Below, in pieces: positions 7,677 to 15,214 of a stretch of 16,940 nt of DNA. Origin of the DNA: Actinomycetota bacterium (lineage in GTDB: Bacteria; Actinomycetota; Humimicrobiia; Humimicrobiales; Humimicrobiaceae); the NCBI GenBank assembly GCA_028695395.1, contig JAQVJB010000032.1, positions 1 through 16,940 on the forward strand. The letters run 5' to 3'. Numbering within the stretch: the stretch's first letter is position 1; each line of letters begins with the position of its first letter. The position numbers and the translations under genes were made by a program. Below the pieces are notes generated by a model. The model ran no database searches, was not told the origin of the DNA, and saw only the letters and a list, made by a program, of their open reading frames with translations.

Positions 7677-9368
7677 TTAAAAAACCACCCTGTACATTTC
7701 TTCCAGAGAGGTGATTCCGTCTGCAACTTTTTCTGCAGCTGCTTCAAGAAGCGTCTTCATGCCCTCTTGCCTGGCCTGGTTTTCAATAGCATCTGTTCCG
7801 GATTTGTCAAGAATCATCTTTCTTATTTGCGGAGTTACAAGCATCACAGAAAAGATACCTACCCTTCCCAGGTATCCAGTATTATTGCATTGATTACATC
7901 CTACTTTAGTATAAATTTTTTTATCTTCCAGGATTGTAGAAACATCATCTGACACAACAATTTTTGACATATCCGCTTCTTTTTTACATGCAGGACACAG
8001 CTTTCTGAGCAATCTCTGCGCAACCACACATCTCAACGCAGATGCAATCATGTATGATTCAATTCCCATTTCAAATAATCTTGTAACGCTTGAAGGTGCA
8101 TCATTTGTATGAAGGGTAGTTAAAACCAGATGACCCGTGATTGATGCTTCAATAGCAATCTTGGCAGTTTCAAAGTCCCTGATTTCCCCTATCATTATGA
8201 TGTCAGGATCACTTCTCATCATCGCTCTTAATCCTGCAGCGAAGTTCATGCCGATTTTCTGATTAACTTGTACCTGTATTATCTGTGGAAATTTATATTC
8301 AACAGGATCTTCAACAGTATATATTTTTTTTTCAGTTGTAGATATTCTCAATAGGCTTGAATAAAGTGTAGATGTTTTTCCTGAACCTGTAGGGCCTGTA
8401 ATAATTATCGAACCATATGGCTGCTTTATTACTTTTTCATATATGTCCATTTCCCTTTGGGGCATTCCAAGATTTTTTAATTCAAGTATGCTTTCTTCCC
8501 GGTTTAAAATCCTTATTGATATATTCTCTCCGAAGACAGACGGAAGACTGGCATACCTTAGATCAATGAATCTGCCATGATAATTAAATGAGCTTCTTCC
8601 ATCCTGAGGCAGCCTTGTCTCTGTTATATCCATTCCGGACATTATCTTATATCGTGATATAAGAAGCCTTTGGACTGTCTTCGGGACTTCTCTGATTACC
8701 TGAAGTATTCCATCTATCCTAAACCTGATAAGACAGTATTTTTCCTGAGGTTCAACATGTATATCGCTCGCCCTCATGGTTATTGCTTTAAGTATTATCT
8801 GATTGGCAAGCCTGATGAGCGGATTTTTCTGCAGTTCCATATTTTCATTAGAATCATCATCTATTGAAAAATCCAGATCCTTTGTTATCTCTTCAACCTC
8901 TTTCAGGCTATATTCATCTGACATAAATGTCCTTATGGCAACTTCTATATCTTTACTGGTAGAGATATAAGGTTCCACTTCATAGCCAGTCAGCATTCTT
9001 AATTCATCATTCAGGTAAATATCTAGAGGGTCCAGAGTCGCAACTGCAATCATGCTGTTTTCAAATTTAAATGGAAAAACCTTCATCTTTAAAGCATATT
9101 CTTTTGATATCAGGTTTGAAGCACTTGCATCAACCTCATTGCTTATTTTAGATAAATTAATCTGCTTATATCCTTTTTGAAGCGAAAGAAAATTTTTGAA
9201 TTCATATTCTGAAACATAATTTTCTTCAATAAGTATTTCACCTATTTTTTTCCCGGTTTCTTTCTGGATTTCAAGAGCTTCCTGCAGCTGCAGCTGAGTT
9301 ATGAGATTATTCCTGACAAGAATTTCCCCTATTCTCATATTATTATTGTCAATTTTTTCTTCTGGCAT
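7677..9368 (-). CDS. pilB: PilB/GspE-family type IV pilus or type II secretion assembly ATPase
   Basis: Cytoplasmic hexameric motor ATPase that powers pilus or pseudopilus extension. The 563-residue protein has two tandem MshEN-type motifs at the N-terminus (from RIG at 12-14 to Gln35 and from KIG at 41-43 to Gln64), which in related proteins bind cyclic di-GMP. The ATPase core shows the Asp box TVEDPVEY (351-358), Walker A GPTGSGKTST (325-334), Walker B IIMIGEIRD (390-398), the His box TGHLVLTTLH (411-420) and a zinc tetracysteine (Cys458, Cys461, Cys491, Cys494). PilT-type retraction ATPases lack the N-terminal domain and zinc site, so this is an assembly ATPase. PilB versus GspE cannot be decided without neighbours; no pilC, pilT, pilM or pilin gene is in the window. 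The start is uncertain: ATG at 9368 (used here) or Met11 at 9338, which fits many homologues; neither has a good Shine-Dalgarno sequence. Confidence 0.93.
   Translation of the reverse strand: MPEEKIDNNNMRIGEILVRNNLITQLQLQEALEIQKETGKKIGEILIEENYVSEYEFKNFLSLQKGYKQINLSKISNEVDASASNLISKEYALKMKVFPFKFENSMIAVATLDPLDIYLNDELRMLTGYEVEPYISTSKDIEVAIRTFMSDEYSLKEVEEITKDLDFSIDDDSNENMELQKNPLIRLANQIILKAITMRASDIHVEPQEKYCLIRFRIDGILQVIREVPKTVQRLLISRYKIMSGMDITETRLPQDGRSSFNYHGRFIDLRYASLPSVFGENISIRILNREESILELKNLGMPQREMDIYEKVIKQPYGSIIITGPTGSGKTSTLYSSLLRISTTEKKIYTVEDPVEYKFPQIIQVQVNQKIGMNFAAGLRAMMRSDPDIIMIGEIRDFETAKIAIEASITGHLVLTTLHTNDAPSSVTRLFEMGIESYMIASALRCVVAQRLLRKLCPACKKEADMSKIVVSDDVSTILEDKKIYTKVGCNQCNNTGYLGRVGIFSVMLVTPQIRKMILDKSGTDAIENQARQEGMKTLLEAAAEKVADGITSLEEMYRVVF
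7685..7691 (-). promoter_or_regulatory. Ribosome-binding site of dnaE inside the pilB end
   Basis: AGGGTGG on the minus strand ends 8 nt before the dnaE GTG and lies in the last codons of pilB. It supports the GTG at 7676 as the real start and means that ribosomes finishing pilB pass over the dnaE initiation site. Confidence 0.6.
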
Positions 9369-9404
9369 ATGAAATAAATTATGTGAAATTTTTTATTATT
9401 TTTT

Positions 9405-9410
9405 ATTATA
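9405..9410 (-). promoter_or_regulatory. Candidate -10 element for pilB-dnaE
   Basis: A perfect TATAAT on the minus strand lies 36 nt upstream of the pilB ATG, in the 88-bp gap after larB. No convincing -35 is found at 16-18 bp. A weaker CATAAT (9378-9383) sits 9 nt before the ATG. An imperfect direct repeat (9409-9420 and 9426-9436) overlaps the upstream side. Gap size and the missing upstream overlap favour a promoter here, but the element itself is weak evidence in such A+T-rich DNA. Confidence 0.35.
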
Positions 9411-9456
9411 ATGAAAATCAGTTTTTAATGAAATCATAAAAGCATATATTAGTTTA

Positions 9457-10224
9457 TTATATAGTGCTTTGCCTGTTTATGAGACCAGCGATATATCCCG
9501 CTCCAAAACCATTGTCTATATTTACTACGCTAAGTCCGGGACTGCATGAATTTAACATTGTCAGAAGTGATGATACTCCTTTAAATCCAGTTCCATATCC
9601 TATGCTGGTAGGCACACCTATTACCGGGCATGTAGAGATAGAGCTAACAATTCCAGGTAGAGCCCCTTCCATGCCCGCAACAGCAATGATTACCTTTGCT
9701 TCAAGGATTTCTTTCTTAAAGTTTAAAAGCCTGTGCAGGCCTGCAACACCGACATCAAATATTTTCTTAATATTATTTTCCATCATATATGCGCTTATGC
9801 AAGCTTCCTCTGCAATAGGTATGTCAGAGGTTCCTGCGCACATAATAACTATACCATCTTTCAAGTTATTATCATGATCTTCCGGAACAAGATAAATGCA
9901 TTGTGACAAATCGTCATAATTCAGTCTAGGGAAATCTTTTTTTAAATCGATATAGCAATCTCTATCTGCCTTAGTGATAAGAAGTTTATTTGAGTATTTC
10001 AGAATACTTTTCGCGATTTCTATTGTCTGGTGTTTGGTTTTATTGGCACCAAAAATTACCTCCGGAAAACCTCTTCTCAGCTTGCGGTGATGGTCTACTT
10101 TCGCAAAGCCGATGTCTTCAAAATATAACTCACTTATTTTCTTCGTGAGTTCCTTTCTGCTAATTCCTTTATCTTGAAAATCATCCAATAGCTTATCTAA
10201 AATTTTTCCAATTTCATTTTCCAT
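9457..10224 (-). CDS. larB: LarB, pyridinium-3,5-biscarboxylic acid mononucleotide synthase
   Basis: LarB carboxylates the pyridinium ring of nicotinic acid adenine dinucleotide and releases AMP, giving P2CMN, the first intermediate of the nickel-pincer nucleotide cofactor of lactate racemase and related LarA-family enzymes. The 255-residue protein has a LarB-type N-terminal segment with KVDHHRKLRRGFPEVIFG (42-59) and a C-terminal PurE-like domain with CAGTSDIPIAEEA (129-141), DVGVAGLHRLL (157-167), AGMEGALPGIV (183-193), GVPTSIGYGTGFKG (203-216), MLNSC (223-227) and VVNIDNGFGAGY (233-244). Cys227 and Glu186 appear to match residues reported as important in LarB. PurE lacks the N-terminal extension and is much shorter. 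larC, larE and larA are not in the window. The ATG at 10224 has no Shine-Dalgarno sequence; TATAAT ends 8 nt upstream. Confidence 0.93.
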   Translation of the reverse strand: MENEIGKILDKLLDDFQDKGISRKELTKKISELYFEDIGFAKVDHHRKLRRGFPEVIFGANKTKHQTIEIAKSILKYSNKLLITKADRDCYIDLKKDFPRLNYDDLSQCIYLVPEDHDNNLKDGIVIMCAGTSDIPIAEEACISAYMMENNIKKIFDVGVAGLHRLLNFKKEILEAKVIIAVAGMEGALPGIVSSISTCPVIGVPTSIGYGTGFKGVSSLLTMLNSCSPGLSVVNIDNGFGAGYIAGLINRQSTI

Positions 10225-10232
10225 AAATGAAT

Positions 10233-10238
10233 ATTATA
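10233..10238 (-). promoter_or_regulatory. Candidate -10 element just before larB
   Basis: A perfect TATAAT on the minus strand lies 8 nt before the larB ATG, directly after the hppA terminator hairpin. If used, transcription would start at or next to the ATG and give a leaderless larB mRNA, which fits the missing Shine-Dalgarno sequence. No -35 match was found at 16-19 bp, where the terminator stem lies. Confidence 0.35.
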
Positions 10239-10242
10239 TCAA

Positions 10243-10282
10243 AAGGGAAATTATTAAAACCTAAGCATTAATAATTTCCCTT
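10243..10282 (-). terminator. Hairpin, likely intrinsic terminator of hppA
   Basis: A perfect 15-bp inverted repeat (10243-10257 with 10268-10282) surrounds a 10-nt loop. On the minus strand it begins 23 nt after the hppA stop, has three G-C pairs near its base, and runs into TTTTGATA. Position and stem length suit a terminator for hppA, although the stem is otherwise A+T and the U-tract is short. The opposite strand also has a T-rich flank (10281-10290), but no plus-strand gene ends nearby. Confidence 0.65.
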
Positions 10283-10305
10283 ATATTTTTAAAATAAAAT
10301 TTTAT

Positions 10306-12444
10306 TTATTGAAACAACTTCCCATACATCGTAACAACAAGTACTGCCGTTTCTATTGACACGACACTTATTAGCTTTATAAGTATATTCATCGAGGGGC
10401 CTGCCGTGTCTTTCAAAGGATCTCCAACAGTATCGCCGACAACAGAGGCAGAATGTTCAGGTGTTCCGCTGCCGCCTTCTTCTTCTATTTTTTTCTTGGC
10501 ATTATCAAGAGCACCACCTGCGTTTGCCATAAATATTGCCTGTGCAAAACCAGAAAGAAGAGTTCCCATGATAAGAGCGACAACACCGCCAGGGCCAAGC
10601 AGCAGTCCTATAATGACTGGTATTGCAAATATAAGAATTCCCGGAATTATTATGCCTCTTTGGGCTGCTTTGGTTACTATTGTTATAAAAGCCTTGGGGT
10701 CTCCTTTTGATTCTCCGGACCTCATATCTTTAATCTGCTTTCTTGCCTCTATTACAACCTTATTTGCTGCTTTGCCGACAGATCCTATAAGAAGGGATGT
10801 AAACAAGAAAGGAAGTATAACCCCGACAAATAAGCCCGCAAGAATTTTTGGGTCTTTCATGAAATCAATTATTACGCTAAGACCCATCTCCTCAGTCAGA
10901 AGACCTATTTTTGAGAAATAAGCCTGCCCAAGCGCAATAGCTGTTATGGCTGCACTGCCGATAAGTATTCCTTTACCTATTGCAGCCGTAGTATTGCCAA
11001 CAGCATCCAGCTTATCCGTTGTTTTCCTGACTTCCGGATCTAATTCCGCCATTTCTGCAATACCCCCTGCATTATCAGCTATGGGGCCGTAAACATCAAT
11101 TGCTATTGCAAAAGGTGAGACTGAAAGCATAGCCACTGCTGCAACCGAAACTCCATAAAGGCCCATCTGGATATTTGCTGAACCTCCTGAAATATAAAAG
11201 CTGAATACCATAGCTATTATTACAATAAAAGCAGGAAGGACAGTGCTTTCCATGCCGTATGCAAGTCCATTTACGACAAGTGTAGCCGGACCGCTTTTTG
11301 CACTCTCAGCTATATTCCTTGTAGGCCGGTATTTTGCATCAGTGTATAATAGCGTTACAAGACCTATCAAAAATCCTGCAAGAAGGCCTCCTATTGATGC
11401 ATAAAATATATACATATAGCCGGAACCCATAATGTACCAGGTTATAAAAAAGGAAAATAATATAATAAGTAAGGAAGTTATAAACAATCCTGACAATGTA
11501 GTAGTTGTAAGTTTGCTAACTGTTGCATTTTGTTTATATCTGGATACCATTCCCTTTATAATGAATATCGCTATTATTGAAGCAAAAACGCCTGCTGTTG
11601 AAATCAGCATTGGAAGCAATATGCTTTTTAAAAGCAATGGTGAACTCTTAAATGCAAGAAATCCCAGAAACTCTGCGGCTATTATCGCGCCTACCCATGA
11701 CTCTAGCGAATCTGCTTTCATCCCGCCGACATCACCTACATTATCTCCTACATTATCAGCAATAGTTGCAGGATTTCTGTAATCATCTTCCCTTAAGCCA
11801 GACTCTACTTTTCCGACATAATCAGCACCCATGTCTGCTGCCTTGGTAAATATTCCTCCTCCGGTCCTCATGAAAAATGCCGCAAAGCTTGCACCTATTG
11901 TAAAAGTAACAAGAATGTTTACTACATGATCAAGATTGACTACAATATCGCTGCTGCCTCTTCCATACCACCAGTAAAGCATATTAAACCATAGTGCAGT
12001 ATCAAATAATGCTACTACACCGAGGATAAGGCCTGCCGATGAAGCAGCGGTAAAAGCAATGTTCATTGCTTCACCAAGCCCTTTGTCTTTTGCTGCCTGT
12101 GTTACTCTTGAGTTTGTTTTGGTCGAAATCCACATTCCTATATAGCCTATCATTATGCTGAAGCCTCCACCGGTAGCAAAAGCAAGAAGAGAAGGATATT
12201 CAAGGAATCCGAATTTTACCATCACAAATAAAAGTATTTCAATGACAATAAAAAATATTATCATTATTTTTGCCTGCTGATTAAGATAGGCTCTGCTTCC
12301 TACATAAATTGCATCAGATATTTCCTGCATCCTTTTATTTCCACGACTTTTTCTATTGACATGTTTCGTGAAAATAATTGCAAGAATTAAGGCAACCAGC
12401 GCACCGATGAATGGCAAGATTCTCAAAAACATTATACCCGACAT
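10306..12444 (-). CDS. hppA: HppA, membrane-bound cation-pumping pyrophosphatase, K+-dependent type
   Basis: Integral membrane enzyme that hydrolyses pyrophosphate and pumps H+ and/or Na+ out of the cytoplasm. The 712-residue protein has the expected many hydrophobic helices (about 16 in the family). The catalytic face is complete: GGGIFTKAADMGADYVGKVE (195-214), NPATIADNVGDNVGDVGG (224-241), DNAGGIAEMAELDP (457-470) and, near the C-terminus, NAGGALDNAKK (641-651) and GDTVGDPLKDTAGPS (670-684). GNTTAAIGKG (483-492) has Ala487 and Gly490 where K+-independent enzymes have Lys and Thr, so K+ dependence is predicted. Glu248 in SLESW matches the helix-6 glutamate linked to ion selectivity; a second Glu lies at 258. 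The segment GMKADSLESW differs from the more common GMGADLFESY. The ATG has a good Shine-Dalgarno AGGAGA 4 nt upstream. Confidence 0.96.
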   Translation of the reverse strand: MSGIMFLRILPFIGALVALILAIIFTKHVNRKSRGNKRMQEISDAIYVGSRAYLNQQAKIMIIFFIVIEILLFVMVKFGFLEYPSLLAFATGGGFSIMIGYIGMWISTKTNSRVTQAAKDKGLGEAMNIAFTAASSAGLILGVVALFDTALWFNMLYWWYGRGSSDIVVNLDHVVNILVTFTIGASFAAFFMRTGGGIFTKAADMGADYVGKVESGLREDDYRNPATIADNVGDNVGDVGGMKADSLESWVGAIIAAEFLGFLAFKSSPLLLKSILLPMLISTAGVFASIIAIFIIKGMVSRYKQNATVSKLTTTTLSGLFITSLLIILFSFFITWYIMGSGYMYIFYASIGGLLAGFLIGLVTLLYTDAKYRPTRNIAESAKSGPATLVVNGLAYGMESTVLPAFIVIIAMVFSFYISGGSANIQMGLYGVSVAAVAMLSVSPFAIAIDVYGPIADNAGGIAEMAELDPEVRKTTDKLDAVGNTTAAIGKGILIGSAAITAIALGQAYFSKIGLLTEEMGLSVIIDFMKDPKILAGLFVGVILPFLFTSLLIGSVGKAANKVVIEARKQIKDMRSGESKGDPKAFITIVTKAAQRGIIIPGILIFAIPVIIGLLLGPGGVVALIMGTLLSGFAQAIFMANAGGALDNAKKKIEEEGGSGTPEHSASVVGDTVGDPLKDTAGPSMNILIKLISVVSIETAVLVVTMYGKLFQ

Positions 12445-12448
12445 CTTT

Positions 12449-12454
12449 TCTCCT
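12449..12454 (-). promoter_or_regulatory. Ribosome-binding site of hppA
   Basis: AGGAGA on the minus strand ends 4 nt before the ATG at 12444 and supports that start over the in-frame Met at residue 5. Confidence 0.7.
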
Positions 12455-12468
12455 AATTCTTGTAATAA

Positions 12469-12497
12469 ATTATATTAATGAAAGTAATCCAAGTTAA
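12469..12497 (-). promoter_or_regulatory. Candidate sigma-70-type promoter of hppA
   Basis: On the minus strand, TTAACT (12492-12497, 4 of 6 matches to TTGACA) and a perfect TATAAT (12469-12474) are separated by exactly 17 bp, in the 88-bp gap after cimA. Initiation would fall near 12462, giving a leader of about 18 nt that contains the Shine-Dalgarno sequence. This is the best-formed promoter in the window and suggests hppA is not solely dependent on the leu-cimA transcript. Confidence 0.5.
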
Positions 12498-12532
12498 AAA
12501 TATTTAATAATTTATGAAAAATTTATTTTTTA

Positions 12533-14101
12533 TTATTTTTCTATATGGTTTAGTCCGTAAACTATACTGTCTGAAAGAGCTTCCCAGCTGGCTTCTATTA
12601 TATTTTCTGACACTCCGATTGTCCCCCAGCTTTTTTCACCGTCTGTAGATTCAATCAGTACTCTTACTATAGCACCAGTTCCTTTTTTTTCATCAAGGAC
12701 TCTTACCTTAAAGTCAGTAAGTATGATTTTTTCCAAACCCGGGTAAAATTTTGTAAGCGCTTTTCTTAAAGCTTTATCAAGGGCATTGACAGGTCCTACT
12801 CCTTCTGCTGTTTCGATTATTCTTTCAGCGTTTACATGTATTTTTACAGTTGCTTCTGAAAGGATTTCACCATTTTCTTTTTTTTCATTCAATATCCTGA
12901 AACTTTCAAGTTTAAAATATTCTTTCTTGGTTTCAGTTATATCTCTTACGAGAAGTTCAAAGCTAGCATCTGCTGCTTCAAATTGATATCCGTGATGTTC
13001 AAGAGAAAGAATCTTTTCAAGAATATCGCTTACAGTTTTCTTTTCATCTTCAAGATTTATCCCGAATTCCTTTGCTTTCAGGATTATTGATTTTTTACCT
13101 GAAAGCTCACTTATAAGTATCCTTCTGGAATTGCCTACAAGTTCCGGAGAAACATGCTCAAAAGCTGTTGAGTATTTGCTGACACCGCTTACATGCATCC
13201 CTGCTTTATGGGCAAATGCACTGCTGCCGACAAAAGGCTGATGGCCTGAAGGTATCTGGTTTGCGATTTCTGCTATAAATCTTGAAAGACTTGTCAGGTC
13301 TTTCAGCTTATCATCTTGAAGGCATTTCATCTTCATTTTTATTTCAAGGTTCGGGATTATCTGGCATAAGTCTGCATTTCCTGTTCTTTCTCCATAACCA
13401 TTTATAGTTCCCTGAACCATTGTGGCTCCTTTATTAACGGCAATGATAGAGTTTGCTACAGCGCATCCGCAGTCATTATGGACATGAATACCTATTGGCG
13501 TTTTCAGTTCTTTCTTCACTATTTCAACTATCTTAGACATATCTGAAGGCAAGGTACCGCCATTCGTATCACAAAGTACTATAAAATCAGCTCCTCCCTT
13601 TTCTGAAGCTTTTAATGTTTTTATTGCGTAATCAGGATTTTCCCTGAAACCGTCAAAAAAATGTTCGCCATCAAAAATGACTTCCGGAGAATGCTTTTTC
13701 AGGTAGGAAACTGATTCAAAAATCATTTCCAGATTATTTTCAAGAGAAGTCTCAATTACTTTTTCAGCATGAAAAGCAGAGGATTTTCCAAAAATACAGA
13801 TTGCATCTGCTTTGCATTCAATAAGGGTATTTATATTGTCATCATCTTTTGCATCAGTGCTTTTATACTTAGTTCTTCCGAAAGCAACTATCTTTGAATT
13901 TTTAAATTTTTTATTTTTTAAAATCTCAAAAATCTCAATATCTTTTGGATTAGAAGCAGGAAAACCCACTTCAATATAATCTATACCTATATCATTGAAT
14001 TTTTCAATAATATGGAGCTTGTCTTTAACTGTAAAAGAGACATTCTCGCCCTGTGCGCCATCTCTTAATGTTGTATCAAAAACATAAATTTTATTTGACA
14101 T
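12533..14101 (-). CDS. cimA: CimA, (R)-citramalate synthase
   Basis: Condenses pyruvate and acetyl-CoA to (R)-citramalate, the entry to threonine-independent isoleucine synthesis. The 522-residue protein has a DRE-TIM metallolyase domain with FDTTLRDGAQGEN (8-20; Arg13, Asp14), DGEHFFDGF (144-152), VLCDTNGGTLP (175-185), the metal site HVHND (206-210) and INGYGERTGNADL (233-245), then HKAGMHVSGV (298-307), and a C-terminal LeuA-type allosteric domain (about 395-520). DGEHFFDGF and the overall length favour citramalate synthase over 2-isopropylmalate or homocitrate synthase; adjacency to leuBCD fits too. The C-terminal domain implies feedback control, by isoleucine in studied homologues. The ATG has AGGGGA 5 nt upstream and lies 33 bp after leuB, so it is probably last in the leu transcript. 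Confidence 0.92.
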   Translation of the reverse strand: MSNKIYVFDTTLRDGAQGENVSFTVKDKLHIIEKFNDIGIDYIEVGFPASNPKDIEIFEILKNKKFKNSKIVAFGRTKYKSTDAKDDDNINTLIECKADAICIFGKSSAFHAEKVIETSLENNLEMIFESVSYLKKHSPEVIFDGEHFFDGFRENPDYAIKTLKASEKGGADFIVLCDTNGGTLPSDMSKIVEIVKKELKTPIGIHVHNDCGCAVANSIIAVNKGATMVQGTINGYGERTGNADLCQIIPNLEIKMKMKCLQDDKLKDLTSLSRFIAEIANQIPSGHQPFVGSSAFAHKAGMHVSGVSKYSTAFEHVSPELVGNSRRILISELSGKKSIILKAKEFGINLEDEKKTVSDILEKILSLEHHGYQFEAADASFELLVRDITETKKEYFKLESFRILNEKKENGEILSEATVKIHVNAERIIETAEGVGPVNALDKALRKALTKFYPGLEKIILTDFKVRVLDEKKGTGAIVRVLIESTDGEKSWGTIGVSENIIEASWEALSDSIVYGLNHIEK

Positions 14102-14134
14102 GATATTCCCCTGGATTATTTTGATTCACTTAAA

Positions 14135-15214
14135 TCATATTGCTTCTTTGATTTCATCCATAATAAGTCCGCCAATTTCCTTTGTATTTACCAGCTGACC
14201 TTTTGCTGCATAAATATCAGGAGTCCTGTAGCCCTTTTCAAGAACTTTTTCTACAGCGATTTCTATGATATCCGCTTCTTTCTTAAAACCAAGGCTATAC
14301 CTGAAAAGCATGGCAAGAGAAAGTATCTGGGCAATAGGATTTGCTTTTCCGGTTCCCTGAATGTCGGGAGCGCTTCCATGGATAGGTTCATACATTCCAG
14401 AATTATTATCGCCAAGAGAAGCACTGGGAAGCAACCCTATTGATCCGGATATCATAGCAGTTTCATCACTTAAGATATCGCCAAACATATTGGAAGTCAC
14501 TATTACGTCAAACTGTTTCGGATTCCTTATGAGCTGCATGGATGTATTGTCAACATACATATGGTTTAACTCTATGTCGCTGTAGTTTTTATGTATGCGG
14601 TTTACTGTTTCCCTCCAAAGCCTTGAACTTTCCAGTATATTTGCCTTATCGACTGATGTCACTTTTTTTCTTCTTAGCCTTGCAGTCTCAAAAGCAAGTT
14701 TTACGATTCTCTCAATCTCATAAAGATGATAAAGTTCAGTATCATATGCAAATACGTCATCGTCAGCGATTATTCTCTCTCTCTTACCGAAATAAATTCC
14801 TCCTGTAAGCTCTCTTAATACAAGGATGTCGACGCCTTCAATAACTTCTTTTTTTAAAGTTGAAGAATCAATTAGTGACTTATATATTTTTACAGGCCTG
14901 AGGTTTGCAAAAAGTGACATTTCCTTCCTAACTTTTAGAAGGGCATCTTCAGGCCTGGGTTTCCCCGGTTCAGTCGTTTCCCATTTCGGTCCTCCGACTG
15001 CTCCCAGCAGAACTGCATCTGAATTCTTGCACATTTCAAGTGTTTCATCTTTGAGCGGTATACCGTATTTATCGATTGCAATGCCGCCTATATCACCAAA
15101 ATCATAGCTTATTTCAAGATTTGATTTCTCAATAAAAAAATCCATTACCTTTAAAGTCTCGTTTACTATTTCCGGGCCAATACCGTCTCCTGGTAAAACC
15201 ATTATCTTTTTCAT
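14135..15214 (-). CDS. leuB: LeuB, 3-isopropylmalate dehydrogenase
   Basis: NAD-dependent oxidative decarboxylase: 3-isopropylmalate to 2-oxoisocaproate in leucine synthesis; in CimA-containing bacteria it also acts on 3-methylmalate, giving 2-oxobutyrate. The 359 residues are normal. Signatures: LPGDGIGPEI (7-16), LFANLRPVK (101-109), LRELTGGIYFG (133-143, Tyr141), VDKANIL (188-194, Lys190), SNMFGDILSDE (241-251, Asp246 and Asp250) and the nucleotide-binding EPIHGSAPDIQGTGKANP (276-293). LRELTGGIYFG separates it from isocitrate dehydrogenase and tartrate dehydrogenase. The ATG shares one base with the leuD stop (TGATG) and has AAGGAG 5 nt upstream, so leuD and leuB are tightly coupled. Confidence 0.97.
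   Translation of the reverse strand: MKKIMVLPGDGIGPEIVNETLKVMDFFIEKSNLEISYDFGDIGGIAIDKYGIPLKDETLEMCKNSDAVLLGAVGGPKWETTEPGKPRPEDALLKVRKEMSLFANLRPVKIYKSLIDSSTLKKEVIEGVDILVLRELTGGIYFGKRERIIADDDVFAYDTELYHLYEIERIVKLAFETARLRRKKVTSVDKANILESSRLWRETVNRIHKNYSDIELNHMYVDNTSMQLIRNPKQFDVIVTSNMFGDILSDETAMISGSIGLLPSASLGDNNSGMYEPIHGSAPDIQGTGKANPIAQILSLAMLFRYSLGFKKEADIIEIAVEKVLEKGYRTPDIYAAKGQLVNTKEIGGLIMDEIKEAI

Noticed and set aside
9457..10224. Reading larB as purE (AIR carboxylase)
   Set aside because: PurE is about 160 residues and lacks the N-terminal DHHRKLRRGFPEV segment; the VPTSIGYG and VNIDNGFGA motifs are LarB-specific as I know them.
10235..10240. TTGATA just before larB as a -35 element
   Set aside because: A matching -10 would fall inside the larB coding region, downstream of the start codon.
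10292..10307. 16-bp perfect palindrome AAATAAAATTTTATTT at the hppA stop
   Set aside because: It has no loop and is pure A+T, so it is likely by chance in this DNA and not a credible hairpin.
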